From an uncultured Gemmatimonadota bacterium (GTDB lineage: Bacteria; Gemmatimonadota; Gemmatimonadetes; Gemmatimonadales; GWC2-71-9): DNA of 50,574 bases. Each line of letters begins with the position of its first letter. Positions within the stretch are counted from its first letter, which is position 1. The stretch lies in NCBI GenBank assembly GCA_946887295.1, contig CAMPKP010000009.1:1-50574 (forward strand). Direction: 5' to 3'. The notes under the pieces were generated by a model. It searched no databases. It saw nothing but the letters and a program-made list of their open reading frames with translations, and was not told the DNA's origin. A program made the translations under genes and the position numbers. Positions 50,410-50,574 of this stretch are shown one piece after another.

Positions 50410-50574
50410 ATGCCATCCGCCTGGGAGTCGCCGCTCCGCCGCTGGGTCGAGGCCGGCCTCCTCGATGGCGACACCGCCGCCCGCATCCGCGCGTGGGAAA
50501 CCAGCCGGCCGGGGGCCTCCGCGCTGCAGTGGCCTGCCTGGCTGGCGCTGGCACTGGGCGGGCTCCTGCTCGGG
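50410..50574 (+). CDS. DUF2157-like membrane protein, N-terminal part
   Basis: The first 55 codons of a gene that runs off the right edge, starting 8 bases after the DUF1611 stop. The sequence begins MPSAWESPLRRWVEAGLLDG, then a DTAARIRAWETSR segment, and enters a hydrophobic span (WPAWLALALGGLLLG). An N-terminal helix of the type W-x-x-x-G-L-(I/L)-x-x-x-T-A-x-x-I before a first span is the DUF2157 pattern of polytopic membrane proteins of unknown function. Confidence 0.6.
   Translation, partial: MPSAWESPLRRWVEAGLLDGDTAARIRAWETSRPGASALQWPAWLALALGGLLLG

Overview
The window is a very GC-rich bacterial chromosome segment carrying about 50 protein-coding genes on both strands, tightly packed, with many 1- or 4-base start/stop overlaps. 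No tRNA, rRNA, CRISPR array, insertion sequence or phage gene was seen. The gene content suggests a Gram-negative (diderm) bacterium of the Gemmatimonadota or a close relative. The evidence is an ECF sigma factor next to a giant membrane Ser/Thr kinase with TPRs, a Toast-rack (DUF4097) exported protein, many lipoproteins and TPR proteins, a sulfocyanin-like cupredoxin, and a System I cytochrome c maturation set with a cysteine-type CcmE. This assignment is an inference from gene content; no marker-gene comparison was possible.

Layout. 1-7.5 kb: start of an acyl-CoA synthetase, a lipoprotein/TPR pair, a phosphoribosyltransferase, a Toast-rack protein, then a GAF protein - LigA - V4R operon and an exported TPR protein. 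7.5-13 kb: pyrimidine nucleoside phosphorylase, a small membrane protein, the ECF sigma factor and the kinase. 13-19 kb (minus): enoyl-CoA hydratase, lipoprotein, RecF, DciA-like protein, GyrB and a MATE transporter. 19.1-21.6 kb: MtnA and GlpK.

21.6-28.2 kb (minus) is the most striking region. It encodes a 9-heme lipoprotein, a 20-heme membrane-anchored cytochrome, a heme-free outer-membrane beta-barrel and a 16-heme periplasmic cytochrome. That is 45 heme-binding motifs plus a porin, the composition expected of an electron conduit crossing the cell envelope. Divergently from it (28.5-32.9 kb) run a zinc-ribbon protein, CcmE (CXXXY type), CcmF, an unusual cysteine-rich CcmH and a CcmI-like zinc-ribbon protein. 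These are part of the machinery that attaches heme to such cytochromes.

33-40.5 kb (minus): an outer-membrane-like protein, a lipoprotein of unknown function, a cyclase-family lipoprotein, then an operon of TPR protein, macro-domain protein, ABC exporter ATPase and permease, and threonine aldolase. 40.6-46.5 kb: UvrA, a cupredoxin with a structured leader, and a dipeptidyl-peptidase IV-like enzyme.

46.5-49.2 kb holds a second notable system. Four consecutive paralogous PspB-like small membrane/coiled-coil proteins are followed by a YbjN-like protein and PspA, behind a sequence that matches the sigma-W-type ECF promoter consensus. It looks like an expanded phage-shock (membrane stress) operon. 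The window ends with a DUF1611/DgcN-like P-loop protein and the start of a DUF2157 membrane protein.
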